DNA of 64,000 nt from Candidatus Poribacteria bacterium. GTDB lineage: Bacteria > Poribacteria > WGA-4E > PCPOR2b. Location: contig JAPPKS010000006.1 in assembly GCA_028819845.1 (NCBI GenBank), positions 62,001-126,000 on the forward strand, in the 5' to 3' direction. Positions 9,228 to 19,078 of this stretch are shown in pieces (within the stretch, counting starts at the first letter, position 1; each line of letters begins with the position of its first letter). The position numbers and the translations under genes were made by a program. Below the pieces are notes generated by a model. That model saw only the letters and a program-made list of their open reading frames with translations, was not told the DNA's origin and did no database searches.

Positions 9228-12200
9228 GTGCCGCTAACGACTGACAACCCCATGGGTGCAGAGCTAGACACAACCACCGGACGCTCCGAAAATTTCCTCT
9301 CGCTGGACCTTGAAGTCGGTGTCAAAGACCGCCGTATCCACGCCTTCGCAGCAATACGCTCAAATACAGGGCATCTGCTGACGCGCCGCACGTCGAGCGG
9401 CGGATTGGACGCTGCATTGGCGGAATTGGACAACTTCGCCGACGGCGTAGATTTCCTACTCGGCCACAATTTAATCGATTTCGATTTGCCCCGCCTGCGA
9501 GCCGCAAACCCCAACTTGCGGTTATTGAACCTGCCCGCTGTAGATACGCTCCGACTTAATCCCCTAGCCTTCCCCCGCAATCCGTATCACCGCTTGGTTA
9601 AACATTACCAAGACGGACAACTCATACGCGGACGCATCAACGACCCCGAACTGGATGCCAGGCTTTCCCTAGAACTCTTCAACCATCAGCAACGGGCTCT
9701 CCGCCCTGAATCGTCCAACTTTGAATCGTCCAACCTGTTGTTTGCGTGGCATTGGTTGACCACCGCAGTCGATGGCGCGGGATTCGATTGGTTTTTCTCA
9801 TCGCTGCGGCGCTCGGCAAGACCGACCGCCGCGAAAACCTCTAACGCTATCTACACGCTTCTGAACAGCAAGGCTTGCCGGACGCACACCCGCGAGGCGA
9901 TAATAGACGCAGATCGGCACGCCTGGGACTTGGCTTACGCCCTAGCTTGGATCTCGGTGTCCGGAGACAATTCGGTCATGCCCCCTTTTGGTACGGCATC
10001 AATTTCCCGGAGCCGGACGTTTGGTGCGCCAACTGCGAAACACCCCCTGCGCCGATGTCAACTGCAACTGGTGCCAGGAGCGGCACAACGCCCGGAGTGA
10101 ACTTAACCGATGGTTTCGCTTTGCCGAATTTCGGGAAAAGCCAGACGATGACGACGGCAATTCCATTCAGCAGTCCATCGTCGAAGCCGCCATGGCGCAC
10201 AAACATGTGCTGGGAATCCTGCCGACCGGCTCCGGCAAGTCGCTCTGCTACCAACTGCCGGCAATCTCGCGTTACGACAAGACAGGCGCCTTGACGGTGG
10301 TAATCTCGCCGCTGGTCGCACTTATGGCAGATCAAGTAGAGAGCCTTGAACGTAAAGGAATCGGTTGCTGCCTCACTGTCAACGGACTGCTGTCAATGCC
10401 CGAGCGCGCCGATGCCCTGGATCGAGTACGTCTGGGAGATGCGGGCATCGTCCTGATTGCACCGGAGCAACTCCGCAGCGTCTCCTTCCGCCGCGTGTTG
10501 AACCAGCGCGAAATCGGCGCCTGGGTGCTTGACGAAGCGCACTGTCTCTCGAAGTGGGGGCACGACTTTCGCCCCGATTACCGGTACGTGGGTCGGTTCA
10601 TCCGGGAAACCGCGAGGGAGCAGCCCGTGCCGCCTGTGTTGTGCCTGACTGCCACCGCCAAGCCCGATGTGAAGGCGGAAATTATTGAATATTTTCTTGA
10701 CAAACTCGACATCGAGCTGAATGTCTTCGACGGCGGCGCCCAAAGAGACAATTTGGAGTTTTTAGTCGTGCGGACAAGCGGCGGCGAGAAGTTCGCTCAT
10801 GTCCATCAGATAATTGCGGAACATCTTCCGGTGCATAAACCGGGCGGCGCCATCGTTTACTGCGCCACGCGGCGACAGACTGAAGAGGTTGCAAATTTCC
10901 TGCAGGCGAATGAGACGAAAGCCGATTACTACCATGCGGGCCTGCCGCCGGAGACCAAGAAACACGTCCAACAGAGTTTCATCCGCGGCGACTTGCGGGT
11001 CATCGCCGCCACCAACGCCTTCGGCATGGGAATTGATAAACCGGACGTGCGGCTGGTGGTCCATGCCGACATCCCCGGTTCCTTGGAGAATTACCTTCAG
11101 GAGGCGGGGCGCGCCGGTAGGGACCAGCAGCCGGCGTACTGCGTACTGCTATACACTCAGGATGATGTGGAGCACCAGTTTGGCATGTCGGCTTACTCTC
11201 GGCTCACATGGCGAGAAATCAACGGCGTCCTGAGGGCACTGTGGAATCTTGACCGGAAAAAACGTCTAGGCGGGGAGGTCGTAGCCACCGCCGGTGAAAT
11301 TCTGCGAGAGGATGAGGAAAACGTCTTCGACCGGGATTCGGCAACCGACGACACCCGCGTACGCACCGCGGTAGCGTGGCTGGAGGAGGCGGAGTTGTTG
11401 AGTCGAGAGGAGAACCGGGTGCAAGTGTTTCCGTCCTCGCTGCGCGTGAATTCAGTGGAGGAGGCGCGCGCCAGATTGGAACGAATGTGTCACAGAAATG
11501 ACTACCGTAAACAACTAATGAAAATTGCCGAGAAGCTAATTGACGCTGACCCGGACGAAGGTATCTCCACGGACGAACTGATGGCGGCTTCCGGTCTGAC
11601 GCCGGAGGGCGTGCGAGGTGCGCTCTACGACTTAGAGCAATTGGGCATCGCAAGCAACGACACGGTTTTGACGGCGTTCGTTCACGCAGGAGTCGAACAC
11701 TCATCGCAAAATCGCTACGACAAGGCAGCGGCGCTTGAGAACGCCCTAATCGATCTTTTACGTGAGGACGCCCCCGATATGGTCGTGGGAGAGAACTCCA
11801 TGCTGCATCTTCGCGTCGCCGCCCAACGGCTCAAAGATGCCGGTCATACCTATGCCCTGCCGGAACGCCTGTGGCGAAACCTCCGAAGCATCGCCGCCGA
11901 CGGACGGGGCGAAGGAAGCGGCGGCGGAAGTCTCGCCGTTCGGAAGCTCGATCCGGAGACTGCGCGGGTGACGCTGCTGCGCGAGTGGAATGCATTAGCG
12001 GAAACCGCTCGGTTGCGCCGCCAAGCCGCGGCGCGACTGTTCGAACATCTGCTTGCCAGCCTGCCGACCGGCAGCCGAGGCACAGACCTGCTCGCCGAGA
12101 CAACCCTGGGGCAACTGCTGGCGGAGATTAAGTCAGACTTAATTCTGGCGAACCGCGTGAAGCGCCCTGAAAAACTCATGGAGCGCGCGCTGCTGTGGCT

Positions 12201-14382
12201 CCACGAGCAGGAGGTAATCCAACTAAATAAAGGACTAACGGTGTTTCGACCGGCGATGACCATCCGCCTTCAGTCGGAACGCCGCGGTTTTGCGCGATCG
12301 GATTTTCAACCCCTCAATCTCTACTACGGTGAACAGATCTTGCAGATTCACATTTTAGCGGAATTCGCAATGTTAGGGCTTGGAGCGATAACTGACGCGC
12401 TGCGTCTGGCTATGGACTATTTCGTACTTACCCGAGATAAGTTCCTACTGCGCTGGTTGCGGGACCGAGATATTTCGCGGCAGACCACGCCGGAATCTTG
12501 GCGAACCATCGTCGAAAGCCTGAGAAATCCCATTCAACGCCGCATCGTGGCGGACGACCGGGAGCAGACTAACGTCTTGGTGCTCGCCGGTCCCGGCTCC
12601 GGCAAGACGCGGGTGCTCGTGCATCGTATCGCCTATCTGATACGCGTGAGACGCGAGAACCCCCGCGGCATCTTGGCGCTCGCTTACAACCGGCACGCCG
12701 CCGTCGAAATCCGCCGGCGCTTAGCAGAACTCATCGGTGTCGACGCCCGCGGGGTAATGGTGTTCACCTGCCATGCACTCGCTATGCGGCTGGTCGGCGC
12801 CAGTTTCGAGGGACGCGCAAATCGCATGGATGACGAGGATTTCCGAGAAATACTCCGCGGTGCCGCGGCGCTGCTGCACGGGGAAGGGCTGCCGCCGGAC
12901 GAAGCCGACGAATACCGCGCGCGCCTGCTTGCGGGGTTCCGCTGGATTTTGGTGGATGAATATCAGGACATCGGCGAAGATCAGTACGAACTAATTTCCG
13001 CACTGGCGGGCAGAACCCTCTCCGACGAAGATGATAAATTAAGCCTTTTCGCCGTGGGCGATGACGATCAGAACATCTACGCCTTCAACGGCTCCTCCGT
13101 CGAGTTTATCCGCCGCTTTGAGGAGGACTACCGCGCCAAACCCACCTTCCTGACCGGCAACTACCGTTCCACCGCCCACATTATCGCGGCTTCCAATGCG
13201 TTAATCGAGCCGGCGCGGCAACGCATGAAGACCGAGCACCCCATTGAGATCAACAGAGCGCGCGCTACAAAGCCGCCCGGTGGGGAATGGTCTTATCTTG
13301 ACCCGGTCGCCCACGGGCAAGTGCAAATACTATCGGTTGGCGACAACACTATCGCCCAAGCGCAAGCCGTCGTCGTTGAGCTGAAGCGGTTGTCCAGTTT
13401 AAGCCAGGACTGGGATTGGTCGAAATGCGCCGTCATCGCGCGCAAATGGCGTTACCTAGACCCGGTGCGCAGCCTCTGCGAACTCGAGAAGATTCCGGTT
13501 CAGACGGCGAACGAAGACAACTTGAAGGTTTGGCATCTACGGGAAACCCGCAAGCTAGTGGACTGGCTGCGCTCGCAGGAGTCTCGCTTGTTATCAGGGG
13601 AAGAATTGAACGGCTGGATAAACAACCTGCCCGCAAATCCTTGGACCGAGCTGCTCCGCGACGGCATATCAGAGTACACGTTGGAAACCGGCGGATCGAA
13701 AACACCGGCAAATCACTTCATCGAATGGTTGGCGGAGTGGGCTCGCGACGTACGCCGCCGCCAGCGGGGGCTGCTGCTGTTGACCGCCCACCGCGCCAAA
13801 GGCTTGGAATTCGACCATGTGGTCGTATTAGACGGAGGCTGGGATCGCGTTGATAGCAGCGAGGATGTGGATGCCCCGCGGCGGCTGTATTACGTCGCAA
13901 TGACCCGCGCACGCCACACCCTTGCGCTGGCGCGCTTTCCGGGTGAACACCGGCTGCAAGACGCCTTGCGGGGTAATCCTTCGGTGCTGCGCCGACGCGG
14001 AGACGGCAATCTCCCGCCCCCGCCGCCGGAACTTGAACGCCGCTACAGCCGGCTCAGCTTGAGCGACATCTTTCTGAGTTTCGCGGGGTATAAGCGCCCC
14101 GATGATCCCGTGTATCGGAATATCGCCTCGCTCTCTCCCGGCGATCCGTTGCATGTGCGCGTCGGGTCGAAGCGATGGGAACTTCTCGATCGCAACGGGA
14201 ATGTCGTCGGGCAGCTTGCCTCCGGATTCAACGGGTCTGGCAACGTGCGCTGCACACGCGCCAAAGTCTGGGCAATCGTCGCCTGGAACCGCGAGTATTC
14301 GGAACCCCAGTACCAACGCGGCATTCAACGCGATAGCTGGGAGGTCGTGGTGCCGGAGTTGATTTTCGAGCCGGATTCATAA
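9228..14382 (+). CDS. Exonuclease-RecQ-UvrD fusion DNA helicase, apparent frameshift near 9985
   Basis: One gene in two frames: 9228 to about 9987, then about 9985 to 14382, together about 1,715 residues, the length I recall for such RecQ-UvrD fusions. Part 1 is a DEDD 3'-5' exonuclease domain (SLDLEV, LLGHNLIDFDLPRL). After the shift: a Cys-rich knot (CADVNCNWCQERH), RecQ helicase (GILPTGSGKSLCYQLP, LDEAHCLSKWGHDFRP, QEAGRAGRDQ), a helical linker with wHTH-like parts, then a UvrD/Rep helicase (LAGPGSGKTRVL, DEYQDIGEDQ, GDDDQNIYAFNG, TAHRAKGLEFDHV). A one-base gain in CCCCCTTTT (9981-9989) separates the frames; sequencing error, mutation or +1 frameshifting are all possible. Start is GTG 9228 or ATG 9252, neither with a good ribosome-binding site. 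Probable role: DNA repair or recombination. Confidence 0.88.
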
Positions 14383-14468
14383 ACTTACCAATTCCCCCGC
14401 ATACCGGTATACTTTCCATTTCACGATACGATTCAAGACCCGGTGGAAATGATTAATATTTACGCAAA

Positions 14469-15209
14469 ATGAAATCTTACAAATTCACAGATTATACATA
14501 CTTGGAAATTAAGGGCTTCATTGAGGATGGGTACTTGGCAATCTTACCGACCGGATGCACAGAACAGCAGGGGCCGCACTTGCCGGTGGGTTTCGACACA
14601 TGGTTCGCTGAGACCGTTGCTATAGCGGCTGTGCAGCACAATCGCGGCCGCGCCCTAGTGTTGCCGGCAATGCCATTTGGCCCAACCCCGGAACATCGTG
14701 GCTTCGGTTCAGGCTATGTCAACATCCCGCACCCGGTCCACGAAGAGTTCATCTATTTCGTCCTTGAATCGCTCGCAGAACAAGGCTTCAGCACCATCGT
14801 TGTCTGGCGAGGCTGCGGAGAGCATCGGCTACAGAGAACAGTAGACAAGTTCAACGCGAAATTTCAAGATCGATGCACCGCGTGTGTTCCAGCCCTTCCG
14901 TACCGTGACATTTGGCTGCGTGTAGCTGATCCCACTGTTCCGTGCGGTCACGCCGACAGCTTTGCGACTTCGATCGCTCTATACAAATTCCCTGAGATTG
15001 TTCGCGTCGACAAAATCCCTCCACCTAACGCCGGTCAAGTGGACTGGAACGATCCGCATCTCGATTTTTCGAAATACTCAGAAACCGGTGTCATCGGCGA
15101 CGCTACCAAAGCCAGTGCCGAATTAGGCAGTAGGCTTTGGAACGAGGTTGTAACGACTTCAGCAGCAATAATCAGAAATGCTGCCGTAAATTGTGCACCG
15201 AATGGATAA
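14469..15209 (+). CDS. Creatininase family amidohydrolase
   Basis: 246 residues. Creatininase-fold metal-dependent amidohydrolases open cyclic or act on linear amides of small molecules. Metal-site motif near the N-terminus: PTGCTEQQGPHLPVGFDTWFA, with Glu, His and Asp in the expected order. GHADSFATSI matches the later GHAG-E-TS region. The usual central VNGHGGN reads WRGCGEHRL here, so one metal ligand region is altered, though His and Glu are retained nearby. No ribosome-binding site is evident before the ATG. The true substrate is unknown. It is the last ordinary gene before the toxin-like array. Confidence 0.85.
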   Translation: MKSYKFTDYTYLEIKGFIEDGYLAILPTGCTEQQGPHLPVGFDTWFAETVAIAAVQHNRGRALVLPAMPFGPTPEHRGFGSGYVNIPHPVHEEFIYFVLESLAEQGFSTIVVWRGCGEHRLQRTVDKFNAKFQDRCTACVPALPYRDIWLRVADPTVPCGHADSFATSIALYKFPEIVRVDKIPPPNAGQVDWNDPHLDFSKYSETGVIGDATKASAELGSRLWNEVVTTSAAIIRNAAVNCAPNG

Positions 15210-15366
15210 CGAGAGGGATTGAACCGGCCAATCCAAAATCTTAAATCATCTGGACACTCCACTCACACTTCGGAGCATAACAGGATTGTTGCCGCGGTCG
15301 AGGCGGTAGAACCGCAAGGTGCGTGTAATAAAGTATTGAAAGAAATCGAGAGGATGTATAAGATGT

Positions 15367-15954
15367 TTGTGCGTCTATGTCAGGCCGGAGGGTCTGTCAG
15401 ACGAAGCCAGTATACTTTGGGATTCAATATTCACAGGCGGAAACAACGGAACAGGAATCGCTGGAAGTAACAGCGCGGGCGGTATTGTGACCGATATTAT
15501 CGAAAGCCCCACGCCAGTGACAATAAATTTTTCAGAAAAAGTACAAGGAAATGCGGAAGCCGTTGCCATATTGAATCCTAATAACGGTTCTATTACAGTA
15601 AACATCAATAAGGAAAGGGTCAAACCGCCGAACCCAGAAATTTTGGGACAGATGGCTAGGCTGACAATGGCTCTGGTTCATGAATTTTCTCATGTCCATG
15701 ACTATATGAACATACCACTAGACTTCATATATGGCCAGCCATACCATTTTAGTTATGTTACGGAAATGAAGGCTTTTGGTCTTGAAGCCCGGTACGCAAT
15801 AGAAACGGATAGAAAAGACGGAAATTATAAGTTCGGCTGGCATAGCATGTATTCTGGCTTTAGTGCACATGAACTCACGCACTATGGTTCCACGGACTAT
15901 TACGGGAAACTTAATAGACTGGCACTTAAGGCAATGGGGTTGAATTATCGATAA
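15367..15954 (+). CDS. Orphan HExxH metallopeptidase toxin-tip fragment (RHS-type C-terminal domain)
   Basis: 195 residues, homologous over its whole length to the C-terminal part of the RHS-linked gene at 20673-21529 (shared D-S-I/L-FTGG, GTGIAGSN, HE-SH-HDYM, DRK-GNY). It carries HEFSH followed about 26 residues later by TEMKAFGLEARY, a gluzincin-like HExxH...E arrangement seen in M91/NleD-type effectors and in metallopeptidase toxin domains of polymorphic toxins. The frame opens only at 15340, so no RHS core is attached; the TTG at 15367 is the only plausible start and is weak (AGGA 12 bases upstream). Probably an orphan cassette left by recombination; expression is uncertain. HEAT protein 1 starts 17 bp later. 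Confidence 0.65.
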   Translation: MCVYVRPEGLSDEASILWDSIFTGGNNGTGIAGSNSAGGIVTDIIESPTPVTINFSEKVQGNAEAVAILNPNNGSITVNINKERVKPPNPEILGQMARLTMALVHEFSHVHDYMNIPLDFIYGQPYHFSYVTEMKAFGLEARYAIETDRKDGNYKFGWHSMYSGFSAHELTHYGSTDYYGKLNRLALKAMGLNYR

Positions 15955-15971
15955 TCGGCAGGAGAAAAACA

Positions 15972-17093
15972 ATGCGGCTTGTCCTTATCTGTCTATATTT
16001 GGTTAGCATGGCAAATATTGTATCTTACGCTCATGATCAGAACATCGCGTCGTTAATTCAGCAACTTGAACATACAGATGCGGATGTCCGAGACAGCGCG
16101 GGTAAATCCCTCATCGAAATTGGCGAAACAGCAGTGCCGGCATTGATTGTGGGATTAAACCACGAAAAAGTCATTGTGCGCCGGGCGGTTGTGGATATAC
16201 TGTACAATATTAGAGCGCGTGTCCCTCACAATAAAGACATAGACCGTGCTTTGGCTAAAGCCCTACAAGATATAGAGGTGCGTTATCAAATAATACAATG
16301 CTTCACTCCGACCGATTCGGAATTACCGCCGGAGTTTATTTCAGGCTTAGTGCAGTTACTCTATTATGGATCGCCCTTCTTTGGAAACGCCGATCCCTGC
16401 ATGGTTTTGCTCATGTGGACGGGCAATCAAGGACGAGTTGCCTTAATCGAGGCGTTTCACAGTAGCGAATGGCCGCTTCGTTTTGGTGCTGCCATCACCT
16501 ATGGGCATCTGTTTGGCTTCTTCACTGGCTTTAATAACCCTGATGCGGCGCCTCTTCCTAAAGAAGCAATCTCTCCTAAAGAGGTAATCTCTATAATAGC
16601 TGGAGGATTAACCCATCCGGATTGGAAGACACGAGATGAAGCGATGAGGGTCTTGAGTATCATTAGCAAGTCCGACCCTGCTCGCTTTGGCGAAACGGCA
16701 AAAGCGTTTGATGAAGCCAGACAGGCACTTAAAGCATTGCCGGCCTTCGCTATCATATCCCAAACTATCACAGATGGGTGTTACCTTGATGACACAAATT
16801 TCGATGCTTTCGATTCATTGAATACCGAGGGCATTACGTTCAAATTCAACCGCTCAATTCACGGGAGCGGGACGCTTACAATCAAAACCGTTGATGGTGA
16901 ACCGCTAGGTTGGAACGTCGAAAAGGGCAGCCATTCAGTGACCATAACCCCGCCAGAAGGGAAAGAACTGGTAAAAGGTCAACGCTATACGATTCAACTC
17001 AGGGATGTTAAGGACATTCTGGGTAATCAAGTCGATGCCGAAATCGAGTTCTCAACAGAAGTGCTGATTCGTAGTTCCAGACACGCCCATTAA
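15972..17093 (+). CDS. Exported HEAT-repeat protein with C-terminal Ig-like domain (copy 1)
   Basis: 373 residues. Signal peptide about 1-22 (LVLICLYLVSMANIVSYAH), HEAT repeats from about 25 to 270 (QQLEHTDADVRDSAGKSL, then VPALIVGL), and an SbsA/Big_5-type Ig-like domain in the last 95 residues (ITFKFNRSI, SHSVTITPPEGKELV, YTIQLRDVKDILGN). GGAGA precedes the ATG. Copies 2 and 4 at 17118 and 21558 share this architecture and much sequence, including the repeated YYGSP element. Because each is next to a toxin tip, a periplasmic immunity or binding role is attractive, but this is inference. Spacing is 17 bp after the toxin fragment and 24 bp before copy 2. Confidence 0.82.
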   Translation: MRLVLICLYLVSMANIVSYAHDQNIASLIQQLEHTDADVRDSAGKSLIEIGETAVPALIVGLNHEKVIVRRAVVDILYNIRARVPHNKDIDRALAKALQDIEVRYQIIQCFTPTDSELPPEFISGLVQLLYYGSPFFGNADPCMVLLMWTGNQGRVALIEAFHSSEWPLRFGAAITYGHLFGFFTGFNNPDAAPLPKEAISPKEVISIIAGGLTHPDWKTRDEAMRVLSIISKSDPARFGETAKAFDEARQALKALPAFAIISQTITDGCYLDDTNFDAFDSLNTEGITFKFNRSIHGSGTLTIKTVDGEPLGWNVEKGSHSVTITPPEGKELVKGQRYTIQLRDVKDILGNQVDAEIEFSTEVLIRSSRHAH

Positions 17094-17117
17094 AGCCCCT
17101 AACTCGAAGGAAAAGCA

Positions 17118-18227
17118 ATGAACAAGCCCACGCGAGTTTGCCTTACTTGTCTATATTTGGCGAGCATGGCAAGCATAGTATCTCATGCTCACAATGAGAA
17201 CATCGCATCGTTGATTCAGCAATTTGAACATGCGGATGTGGATGTCCAAGACAGTGCAAGTAAAGCCCTCACCGAAATAGGTGAAGCAGCAGTGCCGGCA
17301 TTGATTGCGGCATTAGACCACGAAAATACCGGGGTGCAGGCGTGGGCTTTGAATACACTGCATGATATGAGAAATCAGTTTCATCAGCTTCTTGACAAGG
17401 ACACGAGCACTCCGTATTACAAACACATCGTCCGTGGGTTGGTTAAAGCCCTAAAAGCTGAAGATTCGGATTTGCGTTATGCGGCGATAATTGGCTTCAT
17501 AGGTTACACAGGGCGCGAAGAACTCACACCGGAAGAAATTTCGGGTTTTATCCGGTTATTCTATTATGGATCTCCCATCTTTTCCCCAGATGCCTCCCAT
17601 ATTTTGCTCCCGCGTATGGGACATCACGGGCGTTCCGCCTTAATCGAGGCGTTGCACAGTAGCAATTGGGCGCTTAGTTTCGGTACCGCTATCGCTTATG
17701 GATATGGTTTTGAATATGCGTGCAATAAGCCGGAGCTGAAAGTGGGGACTCTCCCCCCAGCGGTGGTTCCTAGATTAGCTGAAGGATTATCCCATCCAGA
17801 TTGGAGGACGCGAGAAGAAGCGGCTGAGGTCTTGAAGCGCCTCCAATCGTGTCGCATTGGCGAAGCGGCAAAAGCGCTTGAAGCATTGCCGCCCTTCGGT
17901 ATCATATCCCAAACCATCAAAGATAGGCAGCGATTTAGGGATCCCGATGCTCTCGATTCATTGAATGCCGATGGCATGACTTTCAAATTCAACCGTTCAA
18001 TTCATTACGATGGCGAGATTACAATCAGTTCCCATGATGGTGAACAGCTAGGTTGGAATGTTGAAAGGAGCAGTCATTCAGTGACCATAACCCCTCCGGA
18101 AGGCAAAGTACTGGTGGAAGGTCGGCGCTATACGATTCAACTCAGGGATGTTCGGGACATTCTGGGCAATCAAATCGATGCCGAAATCGAGTTCTCCACA
18201 GAAGTGCCGCTCAGACGCGCCCCTTAA
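17118..18227 (+). CDS. Exported HEAT-repeat protein with C-terminal Ig-like domain (copy 2)
   Basis: 369 residues, paralogue of the preceding gene: signal peptide (CLTCLYLASMASIVSHAH), HEAT repeats with QQFEHADVDVQDSASKAL and VPALIAALDHE, central F-YYGSPIFS element, and the same Big_5-like Ig domain (MTFKFNRSI, SHSVTITPPEGKVLV, YTIQLRDVRDILGN). AAGGAAA lies upstream of the ATG at 17118. The C-terminal third is nearly identical in wording to copy 1 while the middle has diverged, which fits tandem duplication followed by diversification. It lacks any recognisable enzymatic motif. Confidence 0.82.
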   Translation: MNKPTRVCLTCLYLASMASIVSHAHNENIASLIQQFEHADVDVQDSASKALTEIGEAAVPALIAALDHENTGVQAWALNTLHDMRNQFHQLLDKDTSTPYYKHIVRGLVKALKAEDSDLRYAAIIGFIGYTGREELTPEEISGFIRLFYYGSPIFSPDASHILLPRMGHHGRSALIEALHSSNWALSFGTAIAYGYGFEYACNKPELKVGTLPPAVVPRLAEGLSHPDWRTREEAAEVLKRLQSCRIGEAAKALEALPPFGIISQTIKDRQRFRDPDALDSLNADGMTFKFNRSIHYDGEITISSHDGEQLGWNVERSSHSVTITPPEGKVLVEGRRYTIQLRDVRDILGNQIDAEIEFSTEVPLRRAP

Positions 18228-18252
18228 AGCCTCTAACTCGGATAGACAACAT

Positions 18253-19056
18253 GTGAAACTTCACATCATGCTGTTGAAAAGTTTAATGCTCTTTTGTGGG
18301 TTTTGTTTGTTCATTAGCTGCTCAACGAATGAAGGGACACAACCAATGACGATAAAAACGATAATTGATGCTTGGGTGGCATCAGACCCGTCTTACACTT
18401 GGAGTCCGCCAGCGACTGAAGCCGAAATTCGCGCTGCGGAAGAACAAATCGGCTCGCCCCTTCCGCCCCCGCTGCGTGAACTCTATCAATTCTCTAATGG
18501 TGGTGACATTATGGACGTAGTGTTTTTATTTCAGCTTTTACCCAACAACATTTCTTCTTTAGGACTAAGCAATTCCACTGCAATGTTCAATGAGTTGGGT
18601 TGGCATAATCCTCAAGAAATTCTGTTGTTTGCTACCAATGGGCTTTCGGAGGCGTATGGTATCTGGTTGCCAGAAACTGACAGTGAGGTTTTCAAACAAC
18701 CGATTATCGAAGTTGCCCCTACCGACGAAGGGTGCATGGCTGTTGTTGGAACAAACTTGACATCTTTTTTGCTTGGCAGAACTGCCTACCACTTAGTGTT
18801 TGAGATTGACAATTTCGATGGTAGCAAGAAACCAGACGCATCCAAGAAATTAAAGCAACTACAGATAGCTCTGGATATTTTACAAGTGCCACAAACATTT
18901 CGGCATGTTGAATTTTTCGACGATTCTGACCATCACTTTTCGCAAATTATAAAGTGGGCAGATCCATCACTACCCAATCCGTGTGCCAGTTCTTATATCC
19001 AGGAGTATACCGTCACAGACCTAAAAAAACTGTTTGGCGATTCGAGAGATGACTAA
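18253..19056 (+). CDS. SMI1/KNR4 (SUKH) family lipoprotein, candidate immunity protein
   Basis: About 267 residues. The N-terminus is a lipoprotein signal with lipobox LFISC, so the mature protein would be tethered to a membrane outside the cytoplasm. The body starts with a SUKH signature: ATEAEIRAAEEQIGSPLPPP followed by LRELYQFSNGGDI. SUKH proteins are the best-known immunity superfamily of polymorphic toxin systems, normally cytosolic; a lipoprotein form suggests protection against a toxin acting in the periplasm. The GTG at 18253 or the ATG at 18268 may be the start; both keep the lipobox. It lies between HEAT copies 2 and 3, each within about 25 bp, consistent with one operon. Confidence 0.8.
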   Translation: MKLHIMLLKSLMLFCGFCLFISCSTNEGTQPMTIKTIIDAWVASDPSYTWSPPATEAEIRAAEEQIGSPLPPPLRELYQFSNGGDIMDVVFLFQLLPNNISSLGLSNSTAMFNELGWHNPQEILLFATNGLSEAYGIWLPETDSEVFKQPIIEVAPTDEGCMAVVGTNLTSFLLGRTAYHLVFEIDNFDGSKKPDASKKLKQLQIALDILQVPQTFRHVEFFDDSDHHFSQIIKWADPSLPNPCASSYIQEYTVTDLKKLFGDSRDD

Positions 19057-19078
19057 TCCATCAATCTAGGGAGACAAA

